From CADEEN01 sp963840805 (GTDB lineage Bacteria > Pseudomonadota > Gammaproteobacteria > Burkholderiales > Burkholderiaceae_C), in assembly GCA_963840805.1 (NCBI GenBank), contig CAWJAJ010000015.1, forward strand, positions 248,001 through 312,000: DNA of 64,000 nt, in the 5' to 3' direction. Below, piece by piece: positions 37,269-46,795 of the stretch. Position numbers and translations under genes: made by a program. Under the pieces are notes generated by a model. The model worked only from the letters and a program-made list of their open reading frames with translations. It was not told the DNA's origin and ran no database searches. Each line of letters begins with the position of its first letter. Position 1 is the stretch's first letter.

Positions 37269-38271
37269 TCAGCCGAACTTCGGCTTGGCGTCCTTGTCCC
37301 ACAAGCCCCAGTAGGCGCCGACATCGCCCTCGGCGCCGACCTTCCAAGCCTCGTCGAAGGCGGCGAAGTAGAAAACCTCGATGTTGTCTTCGCGCGCCCA
37401 GCGCATCGGTGTCGATGAAGTAGCGCATCGCGCCCTCCTCCGAGGGCACCGAGCCGTGGAAGTTGCTGCCCTGGTCGGGCCAGCCGGTCTCGCTGATCAG
37501 CACGCGCTTGCCCGGCGCCGCGGCGCGCGTGCGCTGCATCATGGTCTGCATGTAGGCGAGGGCCTGCTCGCGCGGGCAGCCTTCCCAAAACGGGTAGCAG
37601 TTGGTCATCACCACGTCGCATGCGGCGGTGACGCGCGGGTGCTTCTCGAACAGGTAGTAGGCGTCGACGTAGCCGACGGGCACCGCTGTTGGCAAGTCCC
37701 GCAGCGCGCGCTTGACGCGCTCGATCTGCGCGATCAGTTCGTCCTCGCTCATGTCCTCGCGCAGCAGCACCTCGTTGCCCACGGCCACGATGTCGGCGTG
37801 GCCGGCCTGGGCCACCGCGATGGCGCCGGCGATCTCGCGCTCGTTGATCGCGGCGTCGGTGCCGAGCCACGCGCCCACCAGCGTCTTCATGCCCATCGAC
37901 TTGGCGATCGCCGGCGTCTGCTCGTGACCGTCGGTGCACGAGAAGGTGCGGATCCAGCCCGTGTGCGGGCGGATCACCTCGAGCCGCGCGCGGATCTGCG
38001 CCGCGCTCACCTGCGCGCCGGGCGATTGCCCTTCGAGGTAGGGGCTGAAGCACAAGCCGTGCACGCCGCCGCCCAGCACGGCGCGGAACTCTTCGCGCAG
38101 CGTGGCGCGCGCCTCGCGCGACAGCGGCGGCGGCTTGGGCACGCCGGGCGTGCTGCCCGACGTGGCGGCGCCACTGTGCGCGCTGCCATGCGCGCCACCG
38201 GGCGCGAACGCGGGTTGTTGCGGCGCCGACGGCGAGCGGGCCGGCGTGGGGTCTTTGGCGTCTTGGGTCAT
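37269..38271 (-). CDS. GH17 beta-1,3-glucanase, cytoplasmic, first copy, one frameshift
   Basis: About 333 aa. A low-complexity N-terminus (MTQDAKDPTPARSPSAPQQP, residues 1-50) without signal peptide precedes the GH17 domain: GGVHGLCFSPYLEGQ, acid/base Glu in AVGNEVLLREDM, TNCYPFWEG and nucleophile Glu in ISETGWPDQGSNF. An extra G near 37405 shifts the frame; the other frame gives WAREDNIEVFYFAAFDEAWK and stops at 37269. The domain is clearly related to the GH17 part of the MFS fusion (GLCFS.Y.EGQ, NCYPFWEG, AETGWP/SETGWP), so one probably arose from the other. A good GGAG ribosome site precedes ATG 38271. Confidence 0.87.
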
Positions 38272-38281
38272 GGGAGTCTCC

Positions 38282-39206
38282 TCAGTTGCGCCGCTCGCTC
38301 TTGTGGCCCTTCTGCCAGGGCATCACACCGGGGCCGCGGGCTTTGGGCGGGCCGTAGCCGCCGACCTTGTCGTACACGCGCACGTAGTCCACCACCAGCT
38401 CGGCGGGGAACTGGGTCTTGTCGTTCGGCGCGCCGGGGAAGTTGCCGCCGACGGCCACGTTCATCACGAGGTAGAAGGGCTGGTCGAAGGGCGCGGGCCA
38501 GGGGTTGAGGTCGGCCTCCTTCTTGGCCTCGGCGCCCACGCCCTTCACAAGCTTGCTGCAGCTCCACCAGTGGTGGTAGGTGCAGGTCTGCACGTCATCG
38601 ACGAAGAAGCGGATCTCGCCCGGCTCCCACTCCACGGCGTAGGTGTGCCAGTCCGAGACCAGGCTGCCTTGTGCCGTTCCGCAGCGCGTGCGTGGTGGTG
38701 ATCAGCGTTCGCTTCGGGTACGTGGAGCCGAAGTGGATGCTGTTGAGCACCTCCTTGGGCTGCTCGCCCACGATCTCCATCAGGTCGATCTCGCCGCTCG
38801 CCGCCCAGCCGCCGTACTTGTCGTCCACCGGCAGCATCCACAGCGCCGGCCACAGGCCCTTGCCCCAGGGCACCTTGGCGCGGAACTCGACGCGGCCGTA
38901 GAGCTTGGCAAACAGCACCGTGCCGTCGCGCGCCTTGGTCTTGAGCCGCGCCGAGGTGTAGCCGCAGCCGTGCAGCGGCGCCTTCACCGCGCGGATCACG
39001 AGGCAGCTGTCGCGCAACACCACGTTCTCGGGCTCGTGGGTGTAGTACTGCAGCTCCTCGTTGCCCCAGCCGGGCACCCAGGCGTGGTTCTTGTAGTCGT
39101 AGAAGCCGTTGCCGATGTCGAAATCCCACTTCGTGCGGTCGACACGCTTGCCGTCGAACTCGTCGGCCCAGACCAGCTTCCAGCCTTTGCGTTTCTTCGT
39201 GGCCAT
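38282..39206 (-). CDS. GH16 beta-glucanase, no signal peptide, one frameshift
   Basis: About 307 aa starting MATKKRKGWKLVWADEFDG at 39206. GH16 features: the WADEFDG start, GWGNEELQYYT, and the catalytic motif GEIDLMEIVGE with nucleophile Glu139 and acid/base Glu144 in the laminarinase spacing (ExDxxE). An extra base near 38676 shifts the frame; the continuation reads SDWHTYAVEWEPGEIRFFVDD and YLVMNVAVGGNFPG. The missing signal peptide is unusual, since most laminarinases of this family are secreted; here it would act on oligosaccharides already imported. It lies one base after the GH1 stop, in the GH1-led operon. Confidence 0.88.
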
Positions 39207-39207
39207 A

Positions 39208-40594
39208 TTAGGCTCCCGCCGGCAGCGGCATGGGACGCTGCTGCCTTTGTCGTTGCAGGAAATCGCGGTACCAGCGCGCGCTGTCTTTGGGCGTGCGCTG
39301 CTGCGTCGCGTAGTCCACGTGCACGATGCCGAAGCGCTTTTCGTAGCCCGAGGCCCACTCGAAGTTGTCGAGCAGGCTCCACACCATGTAGCCGGCCATC
39401 GGCACGCCCTGCGCCAGCGCGTCGCCGACGGCGGCGATGTGCGCGGCGAGATAGGCCACGCGCTCGGGGTCGTGCACGGCGCCGTCCACCAGCTCGTCGC
39501 GGAACGCCGCGCCGTTCTCCTTCACGTACAGCGGCGGCACCGGCCAGTCGCGGTGCAGGCGCAGCAGCAGCTCGGTCAGGCCCGACGGGTAGATCTCCCA
39601 GCCCATGTCGGTGAGCGCCAGGCCGCTGCCACCGGCGCGCCAGGAGCCGTCGGCGCTGGCCACGTTGCGCGAGTAGTAGTTGATGCCGAGAAAGTCCATC
39701 GGCGTGGCGATGGCTCGCCATGTCGCCGGCTTCGATGCGCGGCGCGTCGGCGCCGAGGAACTCGAGCACGTCGGCCGGGTAGCGGCCATGGAACAGCGAG
39801 TCCATGTACCAGCGCACGAGTCGTCCGTCTTCGAGGCGGGCATGATCGAAGTCCGCTTGGCTCGCGCTGGCCGCGTGGATCGGCGCCAGGTTGAGGACGA
39901 TGCCCAGCTGCGCGCGGCAGCCCGCCGCGCGCAGCGCCTGCAACGCCAGGCCGTGACTGAGCAGCAGGTGGTGCGACACCTGGGCTGCGGTGGCGCGGCG
40001 CTTCTGGCCCGGCGCGAAGACGCCCCACTCGTGGCCCATCGTCGAGATGACCCAGGGCTCGTTGTGGGTGGTGATCGCGGCGAGCCGATCGCCCAGCCGC
40101 GCGTGCATGCCGAGCGCGTAGTCGACGAAGCGGCGCACGGTGTCGCGCTCGGCCCAGCCGCCGCGTTGCTGCAGGGCCTCGGGCAGGTCCCAGTGGTTCA
40201 GCGTCAGGTAGGGCTTGATGCCGCGCGCCAGCAGGCCATCCACCAGGCGCTCGTAGAAGCCGAGGCCGCGCGGGTTCCAGGCGCCGTGCCCCTCGGGCTG
40301 CACACGCGGCCACGACACCGAGAAGCGGTAGGCATCGACGCCGAGCGAGGCGATCAAGTCGAGGTCGTCTTGCAGGCGGTGGTAGTGGTCGCAGGCGACA
40401 GCGCCGTTGCTGCCGTCGGCGATGGCGCCCGGCTGGCGGCAGAAGCGGTCCCAGATCGACGGCCCCTTGCCGTCGGACTCGGCCGCGCCTTCGATCTGGA
40501 ACGAGCTGGTGGCCACACCCCAGACGAAGTCGTCGGGAAAGCGGCGGTGCGGATCGATGGGCAGGATGGGCGCGTTCACTTGGAGGGCGCCCAT
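39208..40594 (-). CDS. GH1 beta-glucosidase, cytoplasmic, one frameshift
   Basis: About 461 aa from ATG 40594. GH1 signatures: N-terminal FVWGVATSSFQIEGA, YRFSVSWPRVQPEG, acid/base Glu179 in THNEPWVIS, and nucleophile Glu in PLYVKENGAAFRD, then YMVWSLLDNFEWASGY for the aglycone-side Trp/Asn. An extra C near 39715 moves the frame just before PMDFLGINYYSRNV. It releases glucose from short beta-gluco-oligosaccharides. First gene of the minus-strand operon; the operator at 40597-40610 lies directly at its 5' end, which implies a very short leader or repression over the start codon. Confidence 0.92.
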
Positions 40595-40596
40595 TA

Positions 40597-40610
40597 TGAA
40601 AGCGCTTTCA
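40597..40610. promoter_or_regulatory. LacI-type operator (site 4)
   Basis: TGAAAGCGCTTTCA three bases upstream of the GH1 start codon, between that gene and the 3' end of the regulator gene. It would control the GH1, GH16, GH17, GH17, membrane-protein operon. Confidence 0.82.
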
Positions 40611-40663
40611 AACTGTAGGCGCCGCAGGCAGAAACTGTCAATCGAGGGTAAGTGCGGAGGCGC

Positions 40664-41699
40664 CTACGCCGTGACGGCGCGGGTCGACTCGCGGACGATC
40701 AGACGCGGTGCAGGCACCTCGATCGCGGGGCGCTCGCCCAGCCAGCAGGCCCAGCATCGCGCGTGCGGCCAGCTGCCCGATCTCCTGGATCGGGTTATGC
40801 ACAGTGGTCAGCGGCGGCACCATGTAGAGTGAACCGGACACGTCGTCGAATCCAACCAGCGAGACATCGTCGGGCACACGCCGTCCGTGCCGGTACAACC
40901 CCAGGGCCGCGCCGAAGGCCATCTGGTCGTTGGCTGCGAGGATCGCACTGAAGCGCGTGCGACTGTCGAGCAGCCGCTCGACGGCCAGCACCCCGCTGTG
41001 TTCGGTGAAGTTGCCCGCCAGCACCAGGGCAGGATCGAAGCGCAGGCCGGCGGCTTCGATCGCCGATCGATAGCCCTGCAGTCGGTCGATCGCGTCGGGA
41101 TGCTCGGGATCGCCGCTGATGAACGCGATGCGCCGGTGGCCCAGCTCGATCAGGTGCTGCGCGGCCTGGCGTGCGCCCTCGTGATTGTCGAAGTCCATCG
41201 ACAGGAGATTGCCGGCCTTGAGGTTGCGGCCGGTGACCACCACCGGCAGCGAGCGCGCCACCGAGCGCAGCGCGCTGTCTGCAAGGCGCCCGGTCAGAAC
41301 GATCAGGCCATCGACGCGCCTGGATTTCAGAACGTCGATGCAGCGGGCCTCCTCGTCGGCCCGCCAGTGCCCGCTCATGAACAGCGGGCTGTAGCCCGCG
41401 GCGTCGAGCTCCATCTCGATACCACGCAGTGCGGCACCATAGAAGGGGCTGTCGATCGCCTGGCTGACGACGCCGATACTCAACGTGCGGCCGCCCGCCA
41501 GTCCGCGCGCCACCGGGTTGGGTACGAAACCCAGCTTGGCGACAGCCTCGTCCACGGCGGCGCGCTTCTCATCGCTGACCACCGCCGTGCCGTTGAGGAT
41601 GCGTGACACCGTGCTCGGCGACACGCCGGCGCGTTCCGCCACCATCTCGAGGGTGACCTTCGTGGATGGGGCGCCACGATTTCGGATTGACCTGTGCAC
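40664..41699 (-). CDS. LacI-family transcription regulator of the glucan locus, one late frameshift
   Basis: About 345 aa. The N-terminal helix-turn-helix and hinge are at residues 14-65 (TLEMVAERAGVSPSTVSRIL, then FVPNPVARGLAGGRT). The effector domain has SIGVVSQAIDSPFYGA, RRIAFISGDPEHPDA, AILAANDQMAFGAAL and LVGFDDVSGSLYM. An extra G near 40738 shifts the frame at the C-terminus; the other frame ends RLIVRESTRAVTA at 40664. It sits at the end of the enzyme operon on the same strand but has its own upstream region with a variant palindrome. It probably represses the locus and is released by a short beta-gluco-oligosaccharide, which is inferred from position only. Confidence 0.92.
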
Positions 41700-41763
41700 G
41701 CTGGATCGTCCTCCTTCCTACTGCCAGCACGGAAGCGCCAAGTTTAGGTTGGCGATCCTTCTT

Positions 41764-41777
41764 TGCAAGCGCTTGCA
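41764..41777. promoter_or_regulatory. Variant LacI-type palindrome TGCAAGCGCTTGCA
   Basis: Located 65 bases upstream of the regulator start. It keeps the AAGCGCTT core of the other four sites and changes the outer pair to GC. A natural site for autoregulation. Confidence 0.7.
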
Positions 41778-41779
41778 CA

Positions 41780-42418
41780 GGACTGCTGAGGTGCCAGTAG
41801 CGGTGCGGCCCGACACGTCACGCATGTGGCGGATCGTGCGTGATCCCGTTTTCAGCGACGGCGGCGGCTCTGGACAGTCCTCGCTGAGAAGCGCAACGGA
41901 GTGTCGGAAAACGGCTGGAGCCACGGGCGACTGTCGGCTTTCGGTCTGGCTCCGCTCACGGTCTGGTCCTGGCCGCGTGCCGCCGCTGGACCCGCCCCGG
42001 TCGACAGTCAGCAGGGAATCAATCTGCCGACGTTCGAGTCGCCCAGTCCGCGGCGCGGTCCAGGCGCGCCGGCGCTGTTCGGCCGCCTGCCGCACGGCGC
42101 AGATGCACGGGCCAGGCGGCGCCGGCTCGGCGCGGCGGCGTTTCTCCGGGTTCGACGCTGTCGACCTTGGGTTCGTCACGCTGCGGATGCTGCTTGACGA
42201 CGCGCTTCAATCGCTCGTCAGCGATCTTGCTGCGTCCGCCGCCCTGCTGGATTTCGGGTTCGGGCGGGACGTCCTTGCGCGGCCCGGGCCGACCTGTTGT
42301 CACTTTTCAACGACCAGCAACCGCCACTGGGCACCCGCGTCGATCAGCGCGATGGCGGTCGCTGGCACCTACACTGGGCCCAGGCCGGGCCGACGGCCGA
42401 CCGCCCGCGCGGCAAGCT
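41780..42418. other. Long gap between regulator and glycosyltransferase; one doubtful small gene
   Basis: About 640 bases. On the minus strand a frame from GTG 42303 to 42019 (94 codons, starting VTTGRPGPRKDVPPEPEIQ) has codon use like its neighbours, but it shows no family motif and no ribosome site. It is possibly a small charged protein. Nothing else is supported here. Confidence 0.35.
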
Positions 42419-43932
42419 ATGACATCCCCGCCCCACTCGCCACGTCAGGACACGGCCGGCACCTTCACGACAGTGCGCCCGCACTGGGTGCTGCTGACGC
42501 TGGCGCTGTGGTTGCTGGCCACGCTCGGCCTGCGGCCGCTGATGCTGCCCGACGAGGGCCGCTATGCCGAGGTCGCGCGCGAGATGCTGCTCGGCGACGG
42601 ACTCGTGCCGACGCTGCACGGCCTGCCTTACTTCCACAAGCCGCCGCTGATGTACTGGGTGGACATGGTGGCGATGAGCGTGTTCGGCGTCAACGCCTTC
42701 GCGGCGCGCATCGCATCGGCGCTCGGCGCCTGGTTGATGGGCGCGGCGCTGTACCTCGACCTGCGCCGGCGCGTCGGGCCGCGCGAGGCGGCGGTGGCGC
42801 TGGGTGTACTCGCCACGACCCCGCTGTACTTCGTCAGTGCCCAGTTCGCCAACCTCGACATGCTGGTCGCCGGCCTTGTCACGGTGGCCGTGCTTTGCGC
42901 CGTGCGCGCGGCCGACGGCGCGCTGCAGGCCGCGTTGCGCTGGGTGGTGGCGGCGTGGTGCGCGATGGCGTTGGCGGTGCTGGCCAAGGGACTGATCGGC
43001 GTGGTGCTGCCGGTGCTCGTGGTCGGCCCGTGGCTGCTGGCGCAAGGGCGCTGGCGCACGCTGCTGCGCTTGATGCACCCGTTGGCCCTGCGGCCTTCGT
43101 GGCGATCGCCGCGCCGTGGTTCATCGCGATGCAAGCGCGCTACCCGGGCTTTGCCGATTACTTCTTCGTCGAGCAGCATTTCCGGCGCTACACGCAAACC
43201 GCGTTCAACAACCCGCAGCCGTTCTGGTTCTTCGTGCCGGTGCTGTTGCTGTCGGCCCTGCCCTGGAGCCTTTGGCTGCCCGCCGCGCTGCGCCGTTGGC
43301 GGTCGACCACGCCGGCGCTGCCGTCGGCGCTGTATGCGTGGTGGGTGGTGGCGGTGGTGGTGTTCTTTTCGCTGCCGGTCTCGAAGTTGGTCGGCTACGT
43401 GCTGCCGGCGTTGCCGCCGCTGGCGGCGCTGCTCGGCCTGGCGGCATGCCGGGGCCGGGCCTGGCGCTGGGCCCTGCCGCTGGCGGCATTGGCCTGCGTC
43501 GCCGGCGTCGCCACGCTGGCCTGGCAGGCGCCGCATTCGCAGCGCGACCTCGGGCTCGCGCTCGGCGCACGGGTGCAGCCGGGCGACCGTGTGGTGTTGG
43601 TCGATGCGGCCTTCTTCGACGTGCCGTTCTATGCGCGCCTGGCACAGCCGCCGATCGTGCTGTCCCGATGGGACGATCCGGACATCCCGCGCCGCGACAA
43701 CTGGCGCAAGGAGCTGCACGACGCCGCTCGATTCGATGCGCAGGCCGCGGCGCGGCAGCTGTGGCGCACCGACCGCGCCGCGGCGCTGCTGTGCGCGCGC
43801 GGCACGCTGTGGTTCGTCGCCGCCAAGGGCTGGCAAGCGCCCGGCGATCTGGCGCCGCTGGCGCGCGTGCACGAGGGGCGCCTGGCCGATCTGTTGCGCG
43901 CCGAGGGCGGGCCGCGCCCGGGATGCCCATGA
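42419..43932 (+). CDS. ArnT-like GT83/PMT membrane glycosyltransferase, one frameshift
   Basis: About 504 aa with about eleven membrane helices. The first periplasmic loop has LMLPDEGRYAEVAREML, the DE-containing catalytic motif of ArnT/PMT-type enzymes that take sugars from a lipid carrier, followed by GLPYFHKPPLMYW. The frame changes near 43092, where one base seems to be missing; the other frame continues FVAIAAPWFIAMQARYPGFADYFF and ends GGPRPGCP. With the GtrA, GT2 and ChbG genes next to it, it probably transfers a sugar from undecaprenyl phosphate to a cell-envelope glycan or lipid A. The sugar and acceptor are not known. Confidence 0.85.
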
Positions 43933-44002
43933 GGCCCGCCCGGCCGCCCGAAGGGCCTCATTCCCGCTCGGCGGGACCGGCCGCAGGCCGAAGGGTGCAC
44001 CA

Positions 44003-44440
44003 GTGAGCCCGCACGGCGATCACCACGATCCCGCGCGCCTTGCCGTGGCTGCGGCCGAGGCGCGCCGCTTCGCCGCCTACCTGGCGGTCGGTGCCCTGGC
44101 CACCGCGGTGCACTACGCGCTGCTGGTGGTGGCCGTCGAATCGGCGCACTGGCCGGCCTGGCTGGGGTCGGGCGTGGGCGCGGTGGTCGGGGCCCAGGTG
44201 GCCTTCGCCGGGAATCGCTGGTACACCTTCGCGCACCGCGGCGCGCTCACGCGTTCGTGGCCGCGCTTCCAGCTCACCGCACTGGCCGGCGCCGGGCTCG
44301 GCATGCTGATCGTCGCGCTGGCGGTGCACTGGCGGCTGCACTATCTGGCCGGCCAGGTGCTGGCCTCCGGCACCGTCGCGCTGCTGACCTATGCCGTCAA
44401 TCGGCGCTGGGCCTTTGCCGCCACGCGGCGCCGAGCGTGA
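44003..44440 (+). CDS. GtrA-family membrane protein
   Basis: 145 aa with four predicted helices (FAAYLAVGALATAVHYALLVVAV; AWLGSGVGAVVGAQVAFAGNRWYTF; FQLTALAGAGLGMLIVALAVHW; LASGTVALLTYAVNRRWAF). The NRWYTF and NRRWAF patterns are typical of GtrA-like flippases for undecaprenyl-phosphate-linked sugars. It begins at GTG 44003, 71 bases after the GT83-like gene, and its 3' end overlaps the convergent ChbG-like gene by 44 bases. It should move the lipid-linked sugar made by the GT2 enzyme to the periplasmic side. Confidence 0.85.
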   Translation: MSPHGDHHDPARLAVAAAEARRFAAYLAVGALATAVHYALLVVAVESAHWPAWLGSGVGAVVGAQVAFAGNRWYTFAHRGALTRSWPRFQLTALAGAGLGMLIVALAVHWRLHYLAGQVLASGTVALLTYAVNRRWAFAATRRRA

Positions 44441-45251
44441 CGCCGGCCGCGGCCAGGTCGTCCACGAAGGCCGCGCTGCCGAGGTAGGCCGCCTCGCGCA
44501 GCCGCGCCGCGGCGATGGCATCGGTCGACGAGGCCGCGGCCGCGCTGTCGTCGACGGCGCCGGGGTGGCAGAACAGCAGGCCGCCTTCGGCCGGCGCGGC
44601 CGCCAGCCAGCGCTGCATGCGCTGGCCGTAATCCGCATCGTCGAAGCCATACACGCCGAGCAATGCGCGGTTGTGCTCGCGGCCGCACTGCCGCAGCGCA
44701 CGCTGCAACGCGGTACCGCCGCTGTGCGCGATCAGCCAGCGCTTGAACGCGTTGCCGGGTCCGATCACCGCACCGGTGTTGCGCACCGCGACCGCCGTGG
44801 CCACGCCGGCCAGCGCCTGCAGCATGACCTCGCGCACGCCGGGCAGATGGTGCACGTGCTGGTGGCCGTCGACAAAGCGCGGCGGCGTGCCGGTGGCGTC
44901 GATGAAGCGTTGCCATTGCACGCGCCACTCGCAGGCGATCGCCGCCAGCGGCAAGCGGCCGCGATGCGCGGCGACGATCAGCGCGGGCAACGCGGGCCAG
45001 CGGGGCCAGTGGCGCCGCAGCTCGGCGCTCGCCGGCTCGCCTTCGGTCAGGTTGAAGTGCAGGCCGCGATCGACCGCCGGCGGCAGCCCAGCCAGCCACG
45101 CCGCGCTCGCCGGCCAGTGCACGCCGCCGGTCAGGCACGAGACGGCGGTCAGGCGCCCGCGCTCGGCCAGATCGGCAATCCTGCGCGAGAGCGCCGGCGT
45201 CAGGCCGAAGTCGTCGGCGCAGAGCGAAAGCACCCGCGGCGTCGCGCTCAA
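44397..45251 (-). CDS. ChbG/HpnK (YdjC-like) deacetylase
   Basis: 284 aa. Metal-dependent carbohydrate N-deacetylase fold: LCADDFGLTPALSRRI with the metal Asp pair, LHFNLTEGEPAS with a metal His, and the DGHQHVHHLPGV motif. The family contains chitooligosaccharide deacetylase ChbG and the hopanoid enzyme HpnK. In this glycan cluster it more likely deacetylates a lipid-linked amino sugar. The start is TTG 45251, ten bases after the GT2 stop; no better ATG is visible. Its tail overlaps gtrA on the other strand. Confidence 0.85.
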   Translation of the reverse strand: MSATPRVLSLCADDFGLTPALSRRIADLAERGRLTAVSCLTGGVHWPASAAWLAGLPPAVDRGLHFNLTEGEPASAELRRHWPRWPALPALIVAAHRGRLPLAAIACEWRVQWQRFIDATGTPPRFVDGHQHVHHLPGVREVMLQALAGVATAVAVRNTGAVIGPGNAFKRWLIAHSGGTALQRALRQCGREHNRALLGVYGFDDADYGQRMQRWLAAAPAEGGLLFCHPGAVDDSAAAASSTDAIAAARLREAAYLGSAAFVDDLAAAGVTLGAAWRQRPSAD

Positions 45252-45261
45252 GTGGGCGGCC

Positions 45262-46287
45262 TCATGCAGCCCGCACGCGCGGCATGGGCGCGGCCGCCGG
45301 CACGGCCTGCGGCGCGGTCGCGGCGATGGCCCCTTGCCCGGCCTCGCTGCCGACGAGGTAGAGGGGTCGCTGCTTGACCTCGTCGAAGATGCGGCCGATG
45401 TACTCGCCGAGGATGCCGATCGACAACAACTGGATGCCGCCGAGGAACATCAGGCTCACCGCCAGCGTGGCGTAGCCCGGCACCGGGTGGCCCTCGATGA
45501 AGTGCTCGACCAGGACCCACGCGCCGTAGGCCAGCGCACCCAGCGCGATCAACGCGCCGGCGCCGCTCCAGACGCGCAGCGGAAAGTTGGAGAAGGCCGT
45601 CACGCCGGTCAGGGCCAGCCGCACCAGCCGCCGCGGCGAAAACGAACTGTGGCCGCAGCGGCGCGGGCCCGGGGTGTACGGCAGGAAGCGGGTCTCGAAG
45701 CCGACCCAGGCGAACAGGCCCTTCATGAAGCGGTTGCGTTCGGGCAGTGCCGCGAGCGCATCGACGACGCGACGATCCAGCAGGCGGAAGTCGCCGGCAT
45801 CCTCGGGGATGTGCACCGGCGAACCGGCGTTGGCCATGCGATAGAACAGCCGGGTGCCCAGCCGCTTGACGAGCGGCTCCTCGGCGCGCGAACGCCGCAC
45901 GGTGCAGACCATGTCGGCCCCGCCGCGCCAAGCCTCGACCATCGTGGCCAGCATGTCGACCGGATGCTGGCCGTCGGCATCCATCAGCACCACCGCGTCG
46001 CCCGCGGCGCGGTCGAGCCCGGCACTCAGCGCGGCCTCCTTGCCGAAGTTGCGCGACAGGCGCACGTAACGCACGCCCGGCGCCGACAGCCAGGGCTGCA
46101 TCGCCGCCGGCGTGCCGTCGCGGCTGCCGTCGTCGACGACGATCACCTCCCAGCGATCGGCGAGCGTGCGCAGCGTCGCGGTCAGGTCCGACAGCAGCGT
46201 CGGCAGGTTGTCGGCCTCGTTGTAGGCCGGCACGACCACGCTCAATGCCGGGCGGCGCGGCCGGGCCGTGGCGAACGCAGCGTTCAT
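45262..46287 (-). CDS. GT2 polyprenyl-phosphate glycosyltransferase (GtrB/ArnC-like)
   Basis: 341 aa. A GT-A domain at residues 15-240 with VVVPAYNEADNLP, VVDDGSRDGT, RLSRNFGKEAALSAGLD and the metal motif DADGQHP, then two membrane helices (about 245-268 and 280-305) and a short tail. This is the DPM1/GtrB/ArnC layout: a nucleotide sugar is put on undecaprenyl phosphate at the cytoplasmic face. It belongs functionally with GtrA and the GT83-like transferase at 42.4-44.4 kb, although on the opposite strand. Start ATG 46287. Confidence 0.9.
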   Translation of the reverse strand: MNAAFATARPRRPALSVVVPAYNEADNLPTLLSDLTATLRTLADRWEVIVVDDGSRDGTPAAMQPWLSAPGVRYVRLSRNFGKEAALSAGLDRAAGDAVVLMDADGQHPVDMLATMVEAWRGGADMVCTVRRSRAEEPLVKRLGTRLFYRMANAGSPVHIPEDAGDFRLLDRRVVDALAALPERNRFMKGLFAWVGFETRFLPYTPGPRRCGHSSFSPRRLVRLALTGVTAFSNFPLRVWSGAGALIALGALAYGAWVLVEHFIEGHPVPGYATLAVSLMFLGGIQLLSIGILGEYIGRIFDEVKQRPLYLVGSEAGQGAIAATAPQAVPAAAPMPRVRAA

Positions 46288-46317
46288 GGCCGTGCGGCGA
46301 AGAGGCCCAGGCCCGCC

Positions 46318-46779
46318 TCAGGGCCGCGCGCTCTTCTCGTGCACCCGCTCGGTCTCGATCGCCTCGACCAGCGCGCGCATCTGCTCGGCCAGCATGCCCA
46401 GCAGGTCGTCGACCGCCAGCACACCGACGAGCATGCCCTGCGCGTCGGTCACCGGCACGCGGCGCACGCCCTTGCGGCGCATCGCGGCCAGGGCGTCCAT
46501 CACCGAGTCGGTCTCGCGCACGGTGACGAGGTCGTTGCTCATCACGTCGCCGACGCGAAATTGCCGCGGATCCATGTCCTTGGCGATCACCGCGGTGACG
46601 AGGTCACGGTCGGTCAGCATGCCGGTGACGACGCGGCCGCGCGCGGTCTCGTCGACGATCACCAGGCTGCCGACATGCTGCTCGCGCATCAGCCGCGCGG
46701 CCTCGTTCAGTGCCAGGTGCGCATAGGCGAACACCGTGTCTCGGGTGCACAGGTCGCCGGCGGTCAGGGGTTGGTACAT
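46318..46779 (-). CDS. Two-CBS-domain protein
   Basis: 153 aa from ATG 46779 (MYQPLTAGDLCTRDT). Two CBS domains (about 8-65 and 73-130) are visible with VIVDETARGRVVTGMLTDRDL and VPVTDAQGMLVGVLAVDDLL. Such pairs bind adenosyl nucleotides and act as energy sensors, without their own catalytic domain here. It lies 17 bases after the GroEL paralogue stop and so ends a five-gene stress operon. Confidence 0.88.
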   Translation of the reverse strand: MYQPLTAGDLCTRDTVFAYAHLALNEAARLMREQHVGSLVIVDETARGRVVTGMLTDRDLVTAVIAKDMDPRQFRVGDVMSNDLVTVRETDSVMDALAAMRRKGVRRVPVTDAQGMLVGVLAVDDLLGMLAEQMRALVEAIETERVHEKSARP

Positions 46780-46795
46780 GGCAGTCCCTCGTGGG

